Under the pieces are notes generated by a model. That model did no database searches and had not been told where the DNA came from. It was given only the letters and a program-made list of their open reading frames with translations. The translations under genes and the position numbers were made by a program. Shown here in pieces: positions 12,346 through 24,446 of a DNA stretch of 64,000 nt. Position 1 is the stretch's first letter, and each line of letters opens with the position of its first letter. The DNA lies in NCBI RefSeq assembly GCF_041381155.1, contig NC_091140.1, forward strand, positions 19,930,864 to 19,994,863. The letters run 5' to 3'. This DNA is from Argopecten irradians (lineage: Eukaryota > Mollusca > Bivalvia > Pectinida > Pectinidae).

Positions 12346-13339
12346 CAACTGGGTAGGGAAATATTCTATTATTCAAAATGCAGGTTTGCATTAGCTACAT
12401 ATTTGACACTCAACATCACGATCTATATACCTAAACGGAAACCAAATTGTCTCTTTACTTGGTACACAACTCTTTATGGCCGAATAAGATGAACCGAGCT
12501 ACCGTACCGAGAGTGCAGTTAAGTGTTCTGATAGACGTCAAGCTATATACCTTCTTGTAATACCGCATAAATAAATGTATAGCGTAATTGTTGGACCAAT
12601 CAAAATTATTCTGAAATAAATCCTTTGTGTGACCAGCGTCCGGCCGAACAAATGTTTTGTTCTCTACGTGGATCATATCTGGATAGATTTTCGATAGCTT
12701 TGCTGGCATAATTGTTGAATGATAGCCCCATTTGTTTGGATCATATGTGTCGTAAGCTTTGATCCAGATATTCAGGAAACCAGCATCTCTTGCAGAAAGA
12801 ATAAGACCATTGCTAAGGTTGACATCGAAAGCTTTACTAAGGGTGAATTGATGTTTTCTTAGGGGATCCAGTGTCCGTAACAGTATTTCATCCGTGTCCA
12901 TGTATATACCACCATACTCTGAAAGTAATAAAGGCAGGTGCAATGTATTTACGTCAACAAAAAAATCATTGCAATTGTCCTATTCTGTATTTGCATATTA
13001 TCTGCTATTTGTTTTTATAAAAAATAATTGTGAAATCATGAGCGTAATGTCATAATTTTCAGCAAAGGGAGGTAACTCTGTTACATTCAACGACGGATTA
13101 CGCCTATAGTAAAATTGACGTAATTTTCAAAACTTTTATACCTTAAATGAGACAAGATTAAACGTTCCCTACTGGTATTAAAAGAAAAACATAAATAATA
13201 GCAAGCACGACACAAATTATTATCTGGTTTCATCTCTATGAATTCCAGTTGTTTCCAATAACATAGTTTGCGTTTTGTTAAGAATGTTCCATTGCCGACA
13301 GAGCATATACAATGCTCATCATTTGAACAATACCTGATG

Positions 13340-13640
13340 TTAAACCGTGTAAATATGTGTCTAATTAGCACAAAAGTACTTATACAATAATTTATTTTGC
13401 TCTTGGTGTATGCGCAATCAGTACTTCATTTCATATAGGACATAGTACCATGGATTATTTTCGGAACACAATTTATTATTTTCAATATTTTTATCCTAAA
13501 ATAAAATAAGAAGCTCAAACCTTGCAATAGTGGTAATGGAATAAAGTAAGTAACTTTTGTAACTGATTCGTCTATTATTCCTGTTTTTGGTAGCGAAAAA
13601 ATACCAAAAATCGTCAGCGATGTAGCATCTTAAGTTAATG
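13340..13640. repeat. Diverged direct repeat, left copy, GT intron 2
   Basis: About 300 bases here match 14745-15045 in intron 1 of the same gene (shared blocks include TATGCGCAA/TGCGCAACCAATACT, ATTATTATCAATATTTTTGTC-like and GTCAGCG...TGGAGCATCTTAA). The pair flanks GT exon 2. The same arrangement is in copy 2 (about 34648-34945 and 36055-36355). Confidence 0.6.
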
Positions 13641-14744
13641 TCATACTTGAAATGCAATGCATTGTACAGCTGCTAATCTACTCTGTCATAACATCAAAAT
13701 GAAATAAATACAGAACAGCTACATCTTAAATACGCAATTAGGACTGAAAATATTGATTCGAAAAATAAGCTGTATCGATCTAAATTAGCACAAGAAGATG
13801 TAAATGGCGAATATACAACACGATTAACAGGAAAAAGACATCAAAGGTGAAACAATGAATAAAAAACAATATATTAGATCAGATTGTGTGTTAACCATGT
13901 GCCCAATATTAAGTTTAGACATAAACATGCATTTGATAATATCATAATGCAAATATTTTCTTTACAATGTATAACACCGACTATGTTACTATGTTGAAGA
14001 TACTGGTCATTTACTTATACTACCCACCTTTCAGTACATTCAGCCGTGTTATATCCGCTTTGTGTTCGATGTGCAATATGGTCTTGTTTGCAATTTCAAC
14101 CGGAGGGATTTGTTGTAAAAAATAATATATTAGGAACAATTTTCAGCAGAAAGTTCCAGTATTCTCCCGTTGGCATAAAATCTCCGTGTATAAATATCAC
14201 ACAAGGTTTCTGTATTTTGAACACACTGTAAACACTAAGGAAATGATAAAATCGCATAGGGCGCATGTTATACCATACATAGTGAACAATATTTGGCACA
14301 GGGAAGTTGCTGGAGCAGTTCAGTCGTAAGAACGTTCTTATACATGGATGTTGGAACTGCAGTACTGGAGTACTGTCTGTGACTTGCGTCAATTCCCTGA
14401 CAAGATATCCTTTGTCTTGGTCACATACAGGGACTAGTTGGACACGGCTAGGTGAATCGAACATCATATTGATCGCTCTGCAATTGTATTTGCATTGCAA
14501 TGTCCAGTCAGAAATGTCTCCCATTTTGGGACAATTGTCATTTTCAGGAATAGGCTTCTGAATGACAGTACTCTTAAACATCTCATCTTTCAGTATGCCG
14601 CCTAAAAAACGGTGTATTTAAATTAATGGATTAACATAGAGTCAAACCTGTCTATAAGCTGTCTATAAAGACCATTTTAAGATGCACCACCGCCGATTAA
14701 GCATAGACGATACTAATCAAAGGAACATTAATTATATATAATAT

Positions 14745-15045
14745 TTTGTATAATCGTGTATATGTATGTCTAATTACACAAATTTAATATGAAATCATTT
14801 ATTTTGCTTTTGATGCCTGCGCAACCAATACTCCATTCAATATAGGTTATAGTGCCACGGAATTTCTTCATGATGCAATTAATTATTATCAATATTTTTG
14901 TCTTGAAGTATAAACATTTCAGTGGCAGTAATGGTGTAAAGTAAATAAATTTTGTAACCGAAGAAAAAATCTAATTCGTCTGCTCCTGTTTTAATAGAGC
15001 AAAATACAGTGTACCACTTGTCAGCGGTGGAGCATCTTAAATGGA
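14745..15045. repeat. Diverged direct repeat, right copy, GT intron 1
   Basis: Partner of 13340-13640. Just to the left, 14641-14680 has GTCAAACCTGTCTATAAG, and to the right 15085-15195 has related AAGACCACCT-type sequence on the other strand, both reminiscent of the MITE at 54455-54628. Confidence 0.55.
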
Positions 15046-15645
15046 CAGACGGAAAAGAGCTAGAGCTAGGTAGAAGTATTGTAGCCTTGATAAACAAGTG
15101 GACTTGTGTTGAAATTGGTCATTTAAGGAATGTGGTCTTATTAAGCAGGTGGTCTTTACACAAAGTTGATCGCTAAGAGGGGATTTACTGTAATTGCAAT
15201 TGACATGTCCAGGAAATTCTAATAGAAAATTAAAATAAGAAAATATCTTATTGTAAGTAATGTTGACTTGCACGTACTCGTTTTTAATCTTCATTGGGGG
15301 TACTATTGAACAAGCAAATCATTCTTAACCTTCGTATTCAATTCCATTAAATATACTTTTGATATTATCTTAATTAATATCGAAATTATTAACTATACTT
15401 TATCAATGTTTTGAAAGCCAAAAAAAATGTTATGTTAATTTCGGATTTTTTTTAAAAGTACGTCTGACAAATGCTACAAACAACTTACTGTCTTCATCTG
15501 CGTGCCCTCGTATATCTTCAGAACTTACTTGATACATTAAACTTTTAGTTATAATGACTGCATTTTCTCCCAGGAAGACACAAACGAAAATTAACCACAG
15601 CAAACAAATGGAAATTATACACGTGTATTTCCTCTGTAAGTCCAT

Positions 15646-17945
15646 GTTAAGATAATGATGATACGCTGCCCATATAGAAGTTTGTCATCCAAATGTCTGT
15701 GAGGTCGTATTTGATTTTGATTTTGATGAGATTGTGTTATCAAGTTTTCAACATGCACACAAACATGCCATCCAAATTAACTGATATCCATACATTAACT
15801 AGCTAATATGTAAAATAAAATTGATTTGTTCACACATAAATTTCTTGATAGTGTTCCCTCCACATGTTACACCTAACACTGATCAATTACTAAAATAAAG
15901 GCTATTTGTGGTATGTTCAGTTTACATCCTTAGTTCGTAGTTGATCAAAGGATAGCAAAGTTTGGCAAGCTATGTAAACATTAATGGTATCATTTATCTT
16001 ACTATTCATTTTGTCATTTTATGATAATTCGCAGGTTTTACCTTGTGTCTTTACAAGGTAGATTTGTACCTCGAGACATTTTGTATAATGCGTTCCTTTC
16101 AAAGGTAAAGATCAGCTTTTACTTGGTTCCTCGGGCTATTTTGCCGTTGATGGGAACTTCGTATATTTAATATCCACTGTGTTATGTATACGTGCGTGAT
16201 ATAGATGAATGTGGCGATTTGTAAATAAGCGAAATCCAGTGGTGTCACTTCTTGAATGTAAGGACTGACCAGAAGCAGACAATGTCAATTGTTTAATGTT
16301 GGTATATCTAAATCAAGGGGCAAAGCCTAACATAATGAATGTCTAACAGAAAGGTTGAAAGTAAGGTGAAAAGGAGACAATGACATTATATTCAGCGGTA
16401 AAGGAAAATACATGTTTACGATCCACCTTGGAAGCATCGAGTATTATTCTTATAATTTGATTCTTAACATTATATATTTTTTTTTGTTAGACAACTTCAG
16501 ATCGATCCCGAATGGCACAATATTTTCCATGTTCCTATAGTCAAGTTACGTTATTCCGGAACAGGTTTTAGATGTCAATGGTCGCCTATACGTAGTAGGA
16601 ACTATCTCTATAAATATGTCTTATCCCTATTTGGTGTTTCTTTGTATGTGTGTGCTTTCAGTGTTATCTATGAATAATTAACTTTCACAAATTGCCGTTA
16701 AGGAAAATCATATTCAAATGTCCTGACAAAAATGTGATAGTAAACAAATATAGAATTTTGATGAGGTCGATACATGGTTATATCAACATATCGACAAAAG
16801 AAAAAATATTGACCGAGGACGTATTTTTCTGGGTTTTTTTACATTTTGAAATGAGTGTGAAACCAAATAAGCATCGCATTGTAAATTCTGCTCGTGATGA
16901 CAGTTACAATCTTATGATTTTGTAACAAGTTTGATTTAACTACAACATATGAAAACAGTATCAATTGATGCACTTCACCATTTTATTACATGCACCCGGT
17001 GCATGCGTGTTTGTTAACTGCCAACATGTACATGTACGCCATTACACCTGTAGCTCTATGTCTTAAGGACACATTCGATTAAATGTATAGTTTGAAAAAT
17101 CTACTTCGACGTCAAATATATATTAACAGATTCAGATTGGCAATAAAATAAATTCACTCTCTTATGCTTAGTACTCCATTCCGTAAAACAAAAGTCGTAT
17201 ACATACAGTAGGATTAAACTATGCCTAATGTTGTAACTAGCCCAGGTGGAATTTTTAAAATAAACACTAAACGTATTCACTATTCAATAGCTCCAGATGC
17301 TTAATAAACCTTATTCGATTATTTCCAACTCTCCCACCGTGTTTATGTTGAAAATTAAAAGTTTAAATTGTAGTAATCAGCTGGAAGTCATCATCATCTT
17401 TGATAGAAACCGAAACAATATACGTCGTCTGTCGCATTTGGTGGTTAAGCTTCATACTCTGGTCATCTGTCAGTTATAAGACGAATTGCAGTTACCTGTT
17501 TCTTTACATATTGGTAAACGTAATACAATCACTAATCGACAATGTGAGCTAGCTACGATGACCGAGTTGTTTTAATAGGTATTCCGACATGTTATCACTA
17601 GCCCTTCACCTCTGGTTTTTGAATTCGCAATAGGGAAGCTACATGTACCAGGTGATTGTCATAGGTCGATGTGTTCTAAAGAGCTTTCTGGCTTTCCTCT
17701 ATATCCTAAAGCTGACAAGTCCGTTTAATTACCTTGGCATGTCTATAGTTCGTTGTCATGTATTACTGTTTTGCTATTATGATGATACTTAAGATATGTA
17801 ATCAGTCAAGTGCCCATATAAACGTATATGTTTAGTGATATGACAGGAAATAGAAAAAAAAACAAACAAACAAAAATGTCAGCTTTCCTGATTGATGGTA
17901 AATGTTTACCTCCCTAAACGTATTCCGATGGAGGTATAGGGATGG
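15646..17945. other. GT upstream region, copy 1, no gene seen
   Basis: Presumed promoter side of the GT gene. It aligns with 37000-38596 in copy 2 and 45560-47790 in copy 3. I find no credible exon. Conservation among three copies reflects the duplication and not constraint. Confidence 0.5.
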
Positions 17946-18007
17946 GCCGCATTTTTATTGCTAATGCCTTTCGTCGATGTTTTCTGGTGTATTTAGCAAA
18001 TACATAT

Positions 18008-18170
18008 GCAAGACCACACACTTGTGTTTTTCTAACGAATCAGAAAGCACGAGTTTATTGTGCGGACGAATATATTCATGAGTGCGCGGAGCGCACGAGT
18101 GAATATATACGTCCGCGCAATAAATGAGTGCTTTCTGATTCGTTAGAAAAACACAAGTGTGTGGTCTTGC
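18008..18170. repeat. 163-bp near-perfect palindrome
   Basis: GCAAGACCACACACTTGTGT at the left end is the exact inverse of the right end; the arms meet at GTGCGCGGAGCGCAC near 18089. It could form a long hairpin. Because it is palindromic, both strands encode nearly the same short peptide, which explains the mirrored reading frames here; they are not evidence of a gene. Copy 3 lacks it. Confidence 0.9.
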
Positions 18171-18717
18171 TTTTATCACATACCTTCCCTATTTGATGTA
18201 GATCGTTAAATCTAAATGTTTCAGTTCGCTTCGTCTTTCAAAAACCGGTCTGAACCAGTTTCGGTACAAGCCACTGCCTTTCTTGTCAGAGAGAGAAGAT
18301 GAAATGCTACAAAGTGTAGATTTTGAAAACTATCTCTTTTTTTGTTATTTGATTCAGTGAAATTATAACTCAACAAGTAAGATACAGGTTTTGATTTTTA
18401 TAAATGACAACAATTCCCCGTTAAGATTTACAACAATTGCTTGTAAAATAAGATAAAAAACACAAAAACATAGTAAATTCTCCCAACTCGCGGTATCATG
18501 GTCTGATCGTGACGTCACCGACATCGGTCACACACTCAAAATTTCCCACGACGTAACTTCAGTCAGAATCGGAGTCAGGTAGCTGTACGTTTGTACTTAC
18601 GAGGTGAAGTGTTAGATGTTGTATTTTTTGACTGGGATGATATTTGGAATGAGATATTGAAAGTTCCACCACTTATATTTGCACCAGAAAACATTCCCGT
18701 CGCAAGATCTTGTAGGC

Positions 18718-19370
18718 TTACGTCTTCTCACAACACGTGGTGACATCTGGTAAACTCTTCCTGTGTGGTGTTTCCGCCATGATCATAGGCCTGCGTGATA
18801 CTATGGAAGTTACACTGGAAGCTACACTGGAGGATACAGCAGACTTTTTCACATTTTGAAGAATTTCGCACATTTCACGCTGTTGGTTAAATGAGGCGAC
18901 TGCATAGTTATTTACGTTTTTGTGACCAGATAACTGCATAATTGTCGTAGGAGCAACACCTGAATGTAGGATTTTGTACACAGTGTCTTTCTCAAGGATT
19001 GGTTTGTTTTCTTACCAGTTAAACCAGCATTACTTGCCATTGTTTTCATCATTACACCGAGTTTGTTTCTTCCGACGGGTTGATTTTTGAACCACTTCTG
19101 ACCACTTATTTTGATTAACAGCAACGTAAAATGGAGATTCGGGTGTATTCATCGCTTGAGGTCGATGCTTTGCGTATAGTTTGTAGGCCTCGATCGGACA
19201 TCGCGACTTATTTTCAGGATTTCTAAACTGTTTCGGATTAAACAATCTCATGTGAGTACTGTTTCCCCCTCTTGTTTTTGTTGTTCTTTCGTTAAATTCC
19301 AGGTATTCTGATCCATTTTCATCCTGCTTCAATTCTATATCTCCCCATTTTTCCCTTTTAATATTTCAAA
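18718..19370 (-). mobile_element. Crypton-like tyrosine recombinase relic (DUF3504-type domain)
   Basis: Minus-strand pieces in order resemble the tyrosine recombinase domain shared by Cryptons and their domesticated relatives (ZMYM/QRICH1 type). They are KWGDIELKQDENG and LEFNERTTKTRGG; then RCPIEAYKLYAKHRP and SPFYVAVNQN; then VGRNKLGVMMKTMASNAGL; then HSxRKT-like LRKTLCTKS; and VAPTTIMQLSGHKNVNNYA with the catalytic LSGHK box. The pieces lie in different frames, so the copy is broken, with about two breaks, and has no flanking element ends I can define. It sits inside a copy-1-only insertion (about 17946-19870), hence a separate arrival after the cassette duplicated. Confidence 0.75.
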
Positions 19371-20110
19371 TTTAAATTCTACCCAGAACTATTCTATGTC
19401 CACATTTTCTTTATTAATTTATATTTTAAATAAAGTACAAAAATAAAATTTACAATTTATTAACTAGATAGTAGCAAACTTTTTTTCCAAAAATAAACCA
19501 ATGCAACACAAGGGAATTCCCCTAAAAAGTAGTTCCGGCTAGTAGGTGAATACAACATTCCGTATTGTACATGTGCAATACAAAACATTGTATTTCATTG
19601 TCTGAAATTTGCTTGTATTACTATAACCAGATTCAACAGGTATGTGATAAATGATTATATACATCGAAAGATATGTTGCTAATCTCGAATTGAAAAAGAT
19701 TCTGGTAGAAAAATACTAATTAGCGAGTAACTATGGAAAACCTTTAACTGTGTTACTATAAATAGACGCTATTAAGTTGAACACACACCTATTTAAGTTA
19801 GCTTTCCTCTACGATTTCAGCTTTTGTAGAACATTGGTAAACAATAAACATTGAAATATATTATACAAAACTCCAATGAAAAGATTTTGAAAGCATTAAC
19901 CTTATTCATTAGCGAGTAAAGTGGGGAAGTTTAATTTGTGATTGAAGGCTATAAATAGACACTACGTATACAATTTACGTGCTCCGTGTACCGTATGCTG
20001 CACCCGATCCACATTTGATACAGTCGACTCAATGAATAAAGGTTTTTCCGTATATTCGAATTCAAAATTGAAAATCTTATTTTTATTTCCGAACTTTTTA
20101 AAACCTTCAG
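19371..20110. other. Non-coding stretch
   Basis: AT-rich. 19371-19869 is copy-1-only; 19870-20110 resumes the cassette and matches 47800-48060. No gene seen. Confidence 0.5.
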
Positions 20111-20123
20111 TAAGAACTATTTA

Positions 20124-20333
20124 TGCATCCTCCATCTTGTCACATAAACATCAAAAAATAGTATTATATGAAATGGCCACCGTATGGTGACATTTAATAT
20201 TACACAAAATATATAGACAAACAAATAAAAAGTCATACTGACTAAGGCATAGCATTATACATATCAAACAAAGGAGACACTTTGTAAAATAAAGAAAAGC
20301 ATGAGTGGGGTTTACCAAAACTCTGCCAAACAT
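20124..20333. repeat. Direct repeat R1, first copy
   Basis: About 208 bases starting at CATCCTCCATCTTGTCACAT are repeated nearly unchanged at 20684-20890. Confidence 0.9.
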
Positions 20334-20476
20334 AAAATTTAAAACAAAAAAGCATAACTAAATAACTTACTTGAGTAAAATAAAAGATCATGGCTGGAAA
20401 TATAAATTTATATAAGTGTTCAAAACAGAAATTGTGTTCCACAAACGATAAATTTAGGGTGGAAGAGGGTGGGTAA

Positions 20477-20660
20477 TTGCTAAAACTCGACATTGGAGCT
20501 CGCACTTTCTCATGATAATAGCGCCTTGATTTTTTTTTCTGCCCATGATCCTTTACTCCTATCATTAAGGGAAGTAATCCTTACAATAAATTTGGGTACT
20601 AGATCAAAGAGAGAAAACTCCTATAAAATATATGTGCAAGTATCGGTATGCATAAATTAA
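20477..20660. repeat. Direct repeat R2, first copy
   Basis: About 185 bases (around CGCACTTTCTCATGATAAT and GGAAGTAATCCTTACAATAA) recur at 21333-21514. With R1 this gives the order R1-R2-R1-spacer-R2. Confidence 0.85.
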
Positions 20661-20683
20661 GCTAAGTACTTAGCTGCCTTTTA

Positions 20684-20890
20684 TGCATCCTCCATCTTGT
20701 CACATAAACAACAAAAAATAGTTTTATGTGAAATGGCCACCGTATGGTGACATTTAATATTACACAAAATATATAGACAAACAAATAAAAAGTCATACTG
20801 ACTAAGGCATAGCATTATACATATCAAACAAAGAAGACACTTTGTAAAATAAAGAAAAGCATGAGTGGGGTTTACCAAAACTCTGCCAAA
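20684..20890. repeat. Direct repeat R1, second copy
   Basis: Second copy of 20124-20333, differing at only a few bases. Confidence 0.9.
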
Positions 20891-21116
20891 AAACCAAGAT
20901 ATTGAAAACATCTAGGTAAGGCTGAAAAACTACAATCTTTTCTTGTACCGATGGGTCATTTTCAAGTCTGGCAATAGTCGCGCCGCCAACACCTAAAAAA
21001 TCTATTTCACACTGAGAAAGCTTATAAGTGTGCAGGTTCTGTTCATGCAGGTAAGAAAAAAGTCTACGGACAAAACTATGTCCTAAAACAAGAACACGGG
21101 GTAAAAACGAACTCAT
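20891..21116 (-). mobile_element. SGNH-hydrolase-like fragment, probably from a mobile element
   Basis: A minus-strand start at 21116 reads PRVLVLGHSFVRRL and later GVGGATIARLE, resembling the G-x-S block and following glycine region of SGNH-type domains that occur in many repeat-associated bivalve proteins. It stops matching at the border with repeat R1. I treat it as a fossil fragment; element family is uncertain. Confidence 0.45.
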
Positions 21117-21332
21117 GCCGAATCACAATGAAATTGTCAATACTTAAACTTGTACTGTAGATCACCCGCTCCGAGCTGGGGTACTGGATTGACAACCCAC
21201 TAAGACTCGAGCTCCTTTCCGCTATTAAGCGATGTTTTTCCCTCCACTTTAGGCTGACAACTTCTTACATAGTTCGTATGGAATGAATGGCACACTGAAA
21301 AACCTTCTTCTTATCTCGTAGACACTTTCTAT

Positions 21333-21514
21333 AATTGCTAAAATTCAAAATTGGAGCTAGCACTTTCTCATGATAATGGCGCCTTGAAAATTTTACCCAT
21401 GAACCTTTACTCCTATCAGTAAAGGGAAGTAATCCTTACAATAAATTTGGGTACTAGATCAAAGGGAGAAAACTCCTATAAAATATATGTGCAAGTATTG
21501 GTATGCATAAATCA
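21333..21514. repeat. Direct repeat R2, second copy
   Basis: Second copy of 20477-20660. Confidence 0.85.
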
Positions 21515-21530
21515 AGCCTTATATATGTAT

Positions 21531-23021
21531 AATATTTTAGATACACAACATCACTTTTAAAGCTAATTTAACCACAAGTGTTAGTTTTTGATAGTATCTA
21601 AAAATGAATTTATAAAGGTTTATTTCTGAAGCTTGCAAAGATGTAGTTACATTAAGAGCCAAATATACGATTACACTAGTATAGTCTATATGTGGAATTT
21701 GATGACATTCATATACACAAATTCCTGAATTACATTGCTGCAATCTCATAAAGGCAATAATTGAAATAAAAAAAAAATCCCGGCCTCAGTGTTTTGATTG
21801 ATGGCTTTACATATTAGACTGTTGTGTATCGCACTCCCTCTAATAAGGCACTAGCCAGAACACCTTTCATCTGCCATTACCCCCTTATTTTCATTAAATC
21901 AGTTGTAGGTAAATGAATTCAAAAATTCTAAAATAAGAAACATTTGGCAATGGCCAATATTTCTTGACTAACTGTTGGTGATAACAGTTGAACATATCAT
22001 TTTAACATAACTATTGAAACATTGTTTAGAATCAATTATATATGATAATCGATTCCTTAAATCCTGGGGTCGTGTAGATAAATATGACAGCATTTTAACA
22101 TACAATTTGACAGGATTGTTCTGTTGTTACATGTATTGGACTACAAATTGACTACCAAGTCTACCTCACAGAGTGAACTGTGTTTGTACACGAAGTATTT
22201 ATAGGCTAATCGATGGTTCACAGTATATGTCTAGTTAAGATAACATGTAGCATATTTTGTACTGGGTAGGACATCCGCGATATTCCACTCTGGTCATATC
22301 CACCCAGGCTTATGCCTTGGTAAAACTGAAATATATGTGCTTGACAACATGTAAGAAAAGTAGATTTTGATGTACATCAAATGTCTAAATAACGGTATGA
22401 TAAACTGTATGCCTTTGAAATTAGGATGTATCGCTTCCTCATAGGAAGTATCTGTAAGGCATACGACTGGTTAGGTTTTTACTCCATAGTTTTGCTATGT
22501 CATAGTCTAGGGTACGACAGTTCACACTGTGCACTATCGATGTATCGAAATCAATACATTCACCGTGACCATTGCATTGTGAAGATAACGTAGTGAATTT
22601 AATATTTGTAACTCGACAGGTCTGTCAGGATGGATTGTGAGCCCAATGTCAAACAGCTTATATCCATGTCTTTATTTCTAGCATGATATGATCAGTATAT
22701 GAATGGTGTTAGCAGGTCCGGAATGGGCGAATGGGCGAACTCGACTAAAATCATGTATTCAGACTGAAAGACCTTCATCTAGTAAAATTATACTATATAT
22801 ATATATGTATATATATATAAAATAAAAACCATTACGACCGTCTAGTACGTCAAGTTGATCGATACGTACATGTAGATAATATATATAAAAAAATCTAAGT
22901 CAAGACGATCGATCCGTATAAATATATGAATATAATAATGATACTATTATTATGAATTAATTCTAATTGAACATATTGTTATACATTTAGTGTGAGTAAT
23001 CCCCGTCATACTCCACACAAA
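21531..23021. other. Upstream region of HSPA12 copy 1, no gene seen
   Basis: Aligns with 48060-49793 upstream of the five-exon HSPA12 gene. It holds a TA-rich microsatellite (about 22793-22820). I searched for heat-shock elements (alternating GAA/TTC at 2-base spacing) and found no convincing array. Confidence 0.5.
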
Positions 23022-23873
23022 ATGTCGTCCAATTACGAGGTCGTCGTGGCTATCGACTTCGGGACAACCTATTCAGGGTATGACTTCTCCAGGACAGACG
23101 AATAAAACAAGGTACATGTACGATAAAGGAAAGACTGGCTGAATGGAACATATCTTATTGTTAAAGAACAAAACAATTAGACGTGATCGATATATCACCT
23201 CATTCAGTCATTCTTAATGATACACGTTATAATATGATATACAAGCATCACATGATAATAACAAAATACGACAAAGAGAGAGAGATAATTGGAAACCAAC
23301 GTAATAGGACGTGACAGAATAATGTATAGTTTTTATTAATTTCTAGAATAACAATATAATATTTACACTCCATCTATTTTCATTTTTCATTATCAAGTTT
23401 GAATTGAGCGTGATCTTTTGCGTCGTAGTTTCTTTTGTTGCAACAGGATACAGTAAGCAATTTGGGTTTTTTAACATTACAAATATTGTATTCCCCCGAC
23501 TGAAAAGTATATCGTGTATACAAATAGGCATCTGTGTCTTGTTATTCGTCTTGGTCTTATTTCTGAATGGATCCAAAGACGTTCGATGACATAATAAATA
23601 TCAAGAAACTGATTTTGAAATGATAAATTACATTGTCCAGTATAATTTTGTTTGTAGGACCCAATGAAAATATCGACCAACGCATCATGGCCAGCCAGCA
23701 CAGCAGCGTTGATGTCGATGAAGTGTCCTAACTGTATTCTGTTTGACAAGGACAGAAACTTTGTCAATTTTGGCTACGAGGCCGAGGACAAGTACTCAAA
23801 CCTTTCCTTGGACAATCTTCATCATGAATATTACTTCTTCAAGCAGTTTTAAATGTCTTTGCACAAGAATACG
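23022..23873 (+). pseudogene. HSPA12-like: HSPA12-like copy 1, exons 1 and 2 only, broken
   Basis: Exon 1 (23022-23111) encodes VVAIDFGTTYSGYDFSRTDE, the Hsp70 phosphate-1 loop, then TAA where the five-exon gene has TAC. Exon 2 (23658-23873, 216 bases) encodes the next part of the ATPase domain (CPNCILFDKDRNFVNFGYEAEDK) and has TAA in place of AAA after FFKQF. Two nonsense changes and no exons 3-5 make it a clear pseudogene. Splice borders are still good (AAG|gtacat; tttgtag|GACCC; ACG|gtatgt). Confidence 0.9.
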
Positions 23874-24233
23874 GTATGTAATTCAGAACTATTCCCTAGT
23901 TTAATTGTTAATTGTGTTACTTTGTAAATATTTTCGGGGTTAATAGCTTTTTTCATGGATAAAAAATACATGTCAATTGTTTTCAAGTTGTATTTCTTGT
24001 AATTTTCACTGAAACGATATGTCGTTTTAACATTTGATATTTGAACATGGTCATGTATCTTGATGATTAAGCTCCCCAAAACCATATGTCAGCCTATAAG
24101 AGAGCCGAAATCTCGGGATCATAAATTCCTGGGATTGAATAAAACTCCTTCAATCACCACTAAAATAGTGTACATCAAATGTGTAAAAATACATGTAAAT
24201 TGACCTATCATCAGACGTACATAACCATTATTG

Positions 24234-24446
24234 CCAATGAAGATATCGGCCAACACATCATGGCCAGCCGGCACAGCAGGACTGATGTCAATGAAGTGTC
24301 CTACCTGTATTCTGTTGGACAAGGATAGAAACTTTGTAAATTTTGATTACGAGGCCGAGGACAAGTACTCAAACCTTTCCTTGGACAATCTTCATCATGA
24401 ATACTACTTCTTCAAGCAGTTTAAAATGCTTTTGCACAAGAATATG
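24234..24446 (+). pseudogene. HSPA12-like: Orphan HSPA12-like exon 2
   Basis: A second exon 2, about 360 bases after the first. Its 71 codons are open from PMKISANTSWPAGTAG to LLHKNM and it keeps the GT donor, but the AG acceptor and first codon are missing (TTGCCAATG in place of TAGGACCCAATG). It is closer to exon 2 at 50204 than to the one at 23658. HSPA12 intron 2 follows to about 24660 and then the TPC region of copy 2. Confidence 0.88.

Larger units (their letters stand above)
12455..15645 (-). pseudogene. GT copy 1: type II membrane glycosyltransferase with DXD motif, frame broken
   Basis: Three exons on the minus strand: 15489-15645, 14028-14603 and 12455-12918. Exon 1 encodes a short basic start and one hydrophobic segment (about ISICLLWLIFVCVFLG), the signal anchor of a Golgi type II enzyme. 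Exon 2 encodes the stem and the first half of the catalytic domain, with PNIVHYVWYNM. Exon 3 starts with EYGGIYMDTDEI; joined to exon 2 this gives the D-x-x-R-L-x-x-L-x-x-YGGIYxDxD signature of the Gly_transf_sug (PF04488) fold, where DxD binds metal and nucleotide sugar. Acceptor and product are unknown. Here an extra A in a run near 14118 shifts the frame about 27 codons before the DXD motif; copy 2 has five A's and stays open. Transcription would run away from the HSPA12 exons and toward TPC. Confidence 0.8.
6501..24446. repeat. Cassette copy 1 of the TPC-GT-HSPA12 tandem array
   Basis: Positions 6501 to about 17090 align with copy 2 (26430 to about 38596) with few substitutions, apart from copy-specific indels. 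Positions 6501-8740 and 15400-17945 also align with copy 3 (41698-43935 and 45300-47790), more diverged. Positions 19870-20110 and 21531-23873 align with 47800-48060 and 48060-50421. Copy-1-only insertions are at about 17946-19870 and 20110-21530. The cassette ends with a second HSPA12 exon 2 that runs into HSPA12 intron 2. Confidence 0.8.

Noticed and set aside
13087-13371. 94-residue minus-strand frame with several Cys, identical in copies 1 and 2 (34395-34679)
   Set aside because: It lies in GT intron 2; exons 2 and 3 already join perfectly in phase across it, and the identity follows from the recent duplication.
17942-18179. Two frames on opposite strands with nearly the same protein
   Set aside because: Explained by the palindrome; no other evidence of coding.
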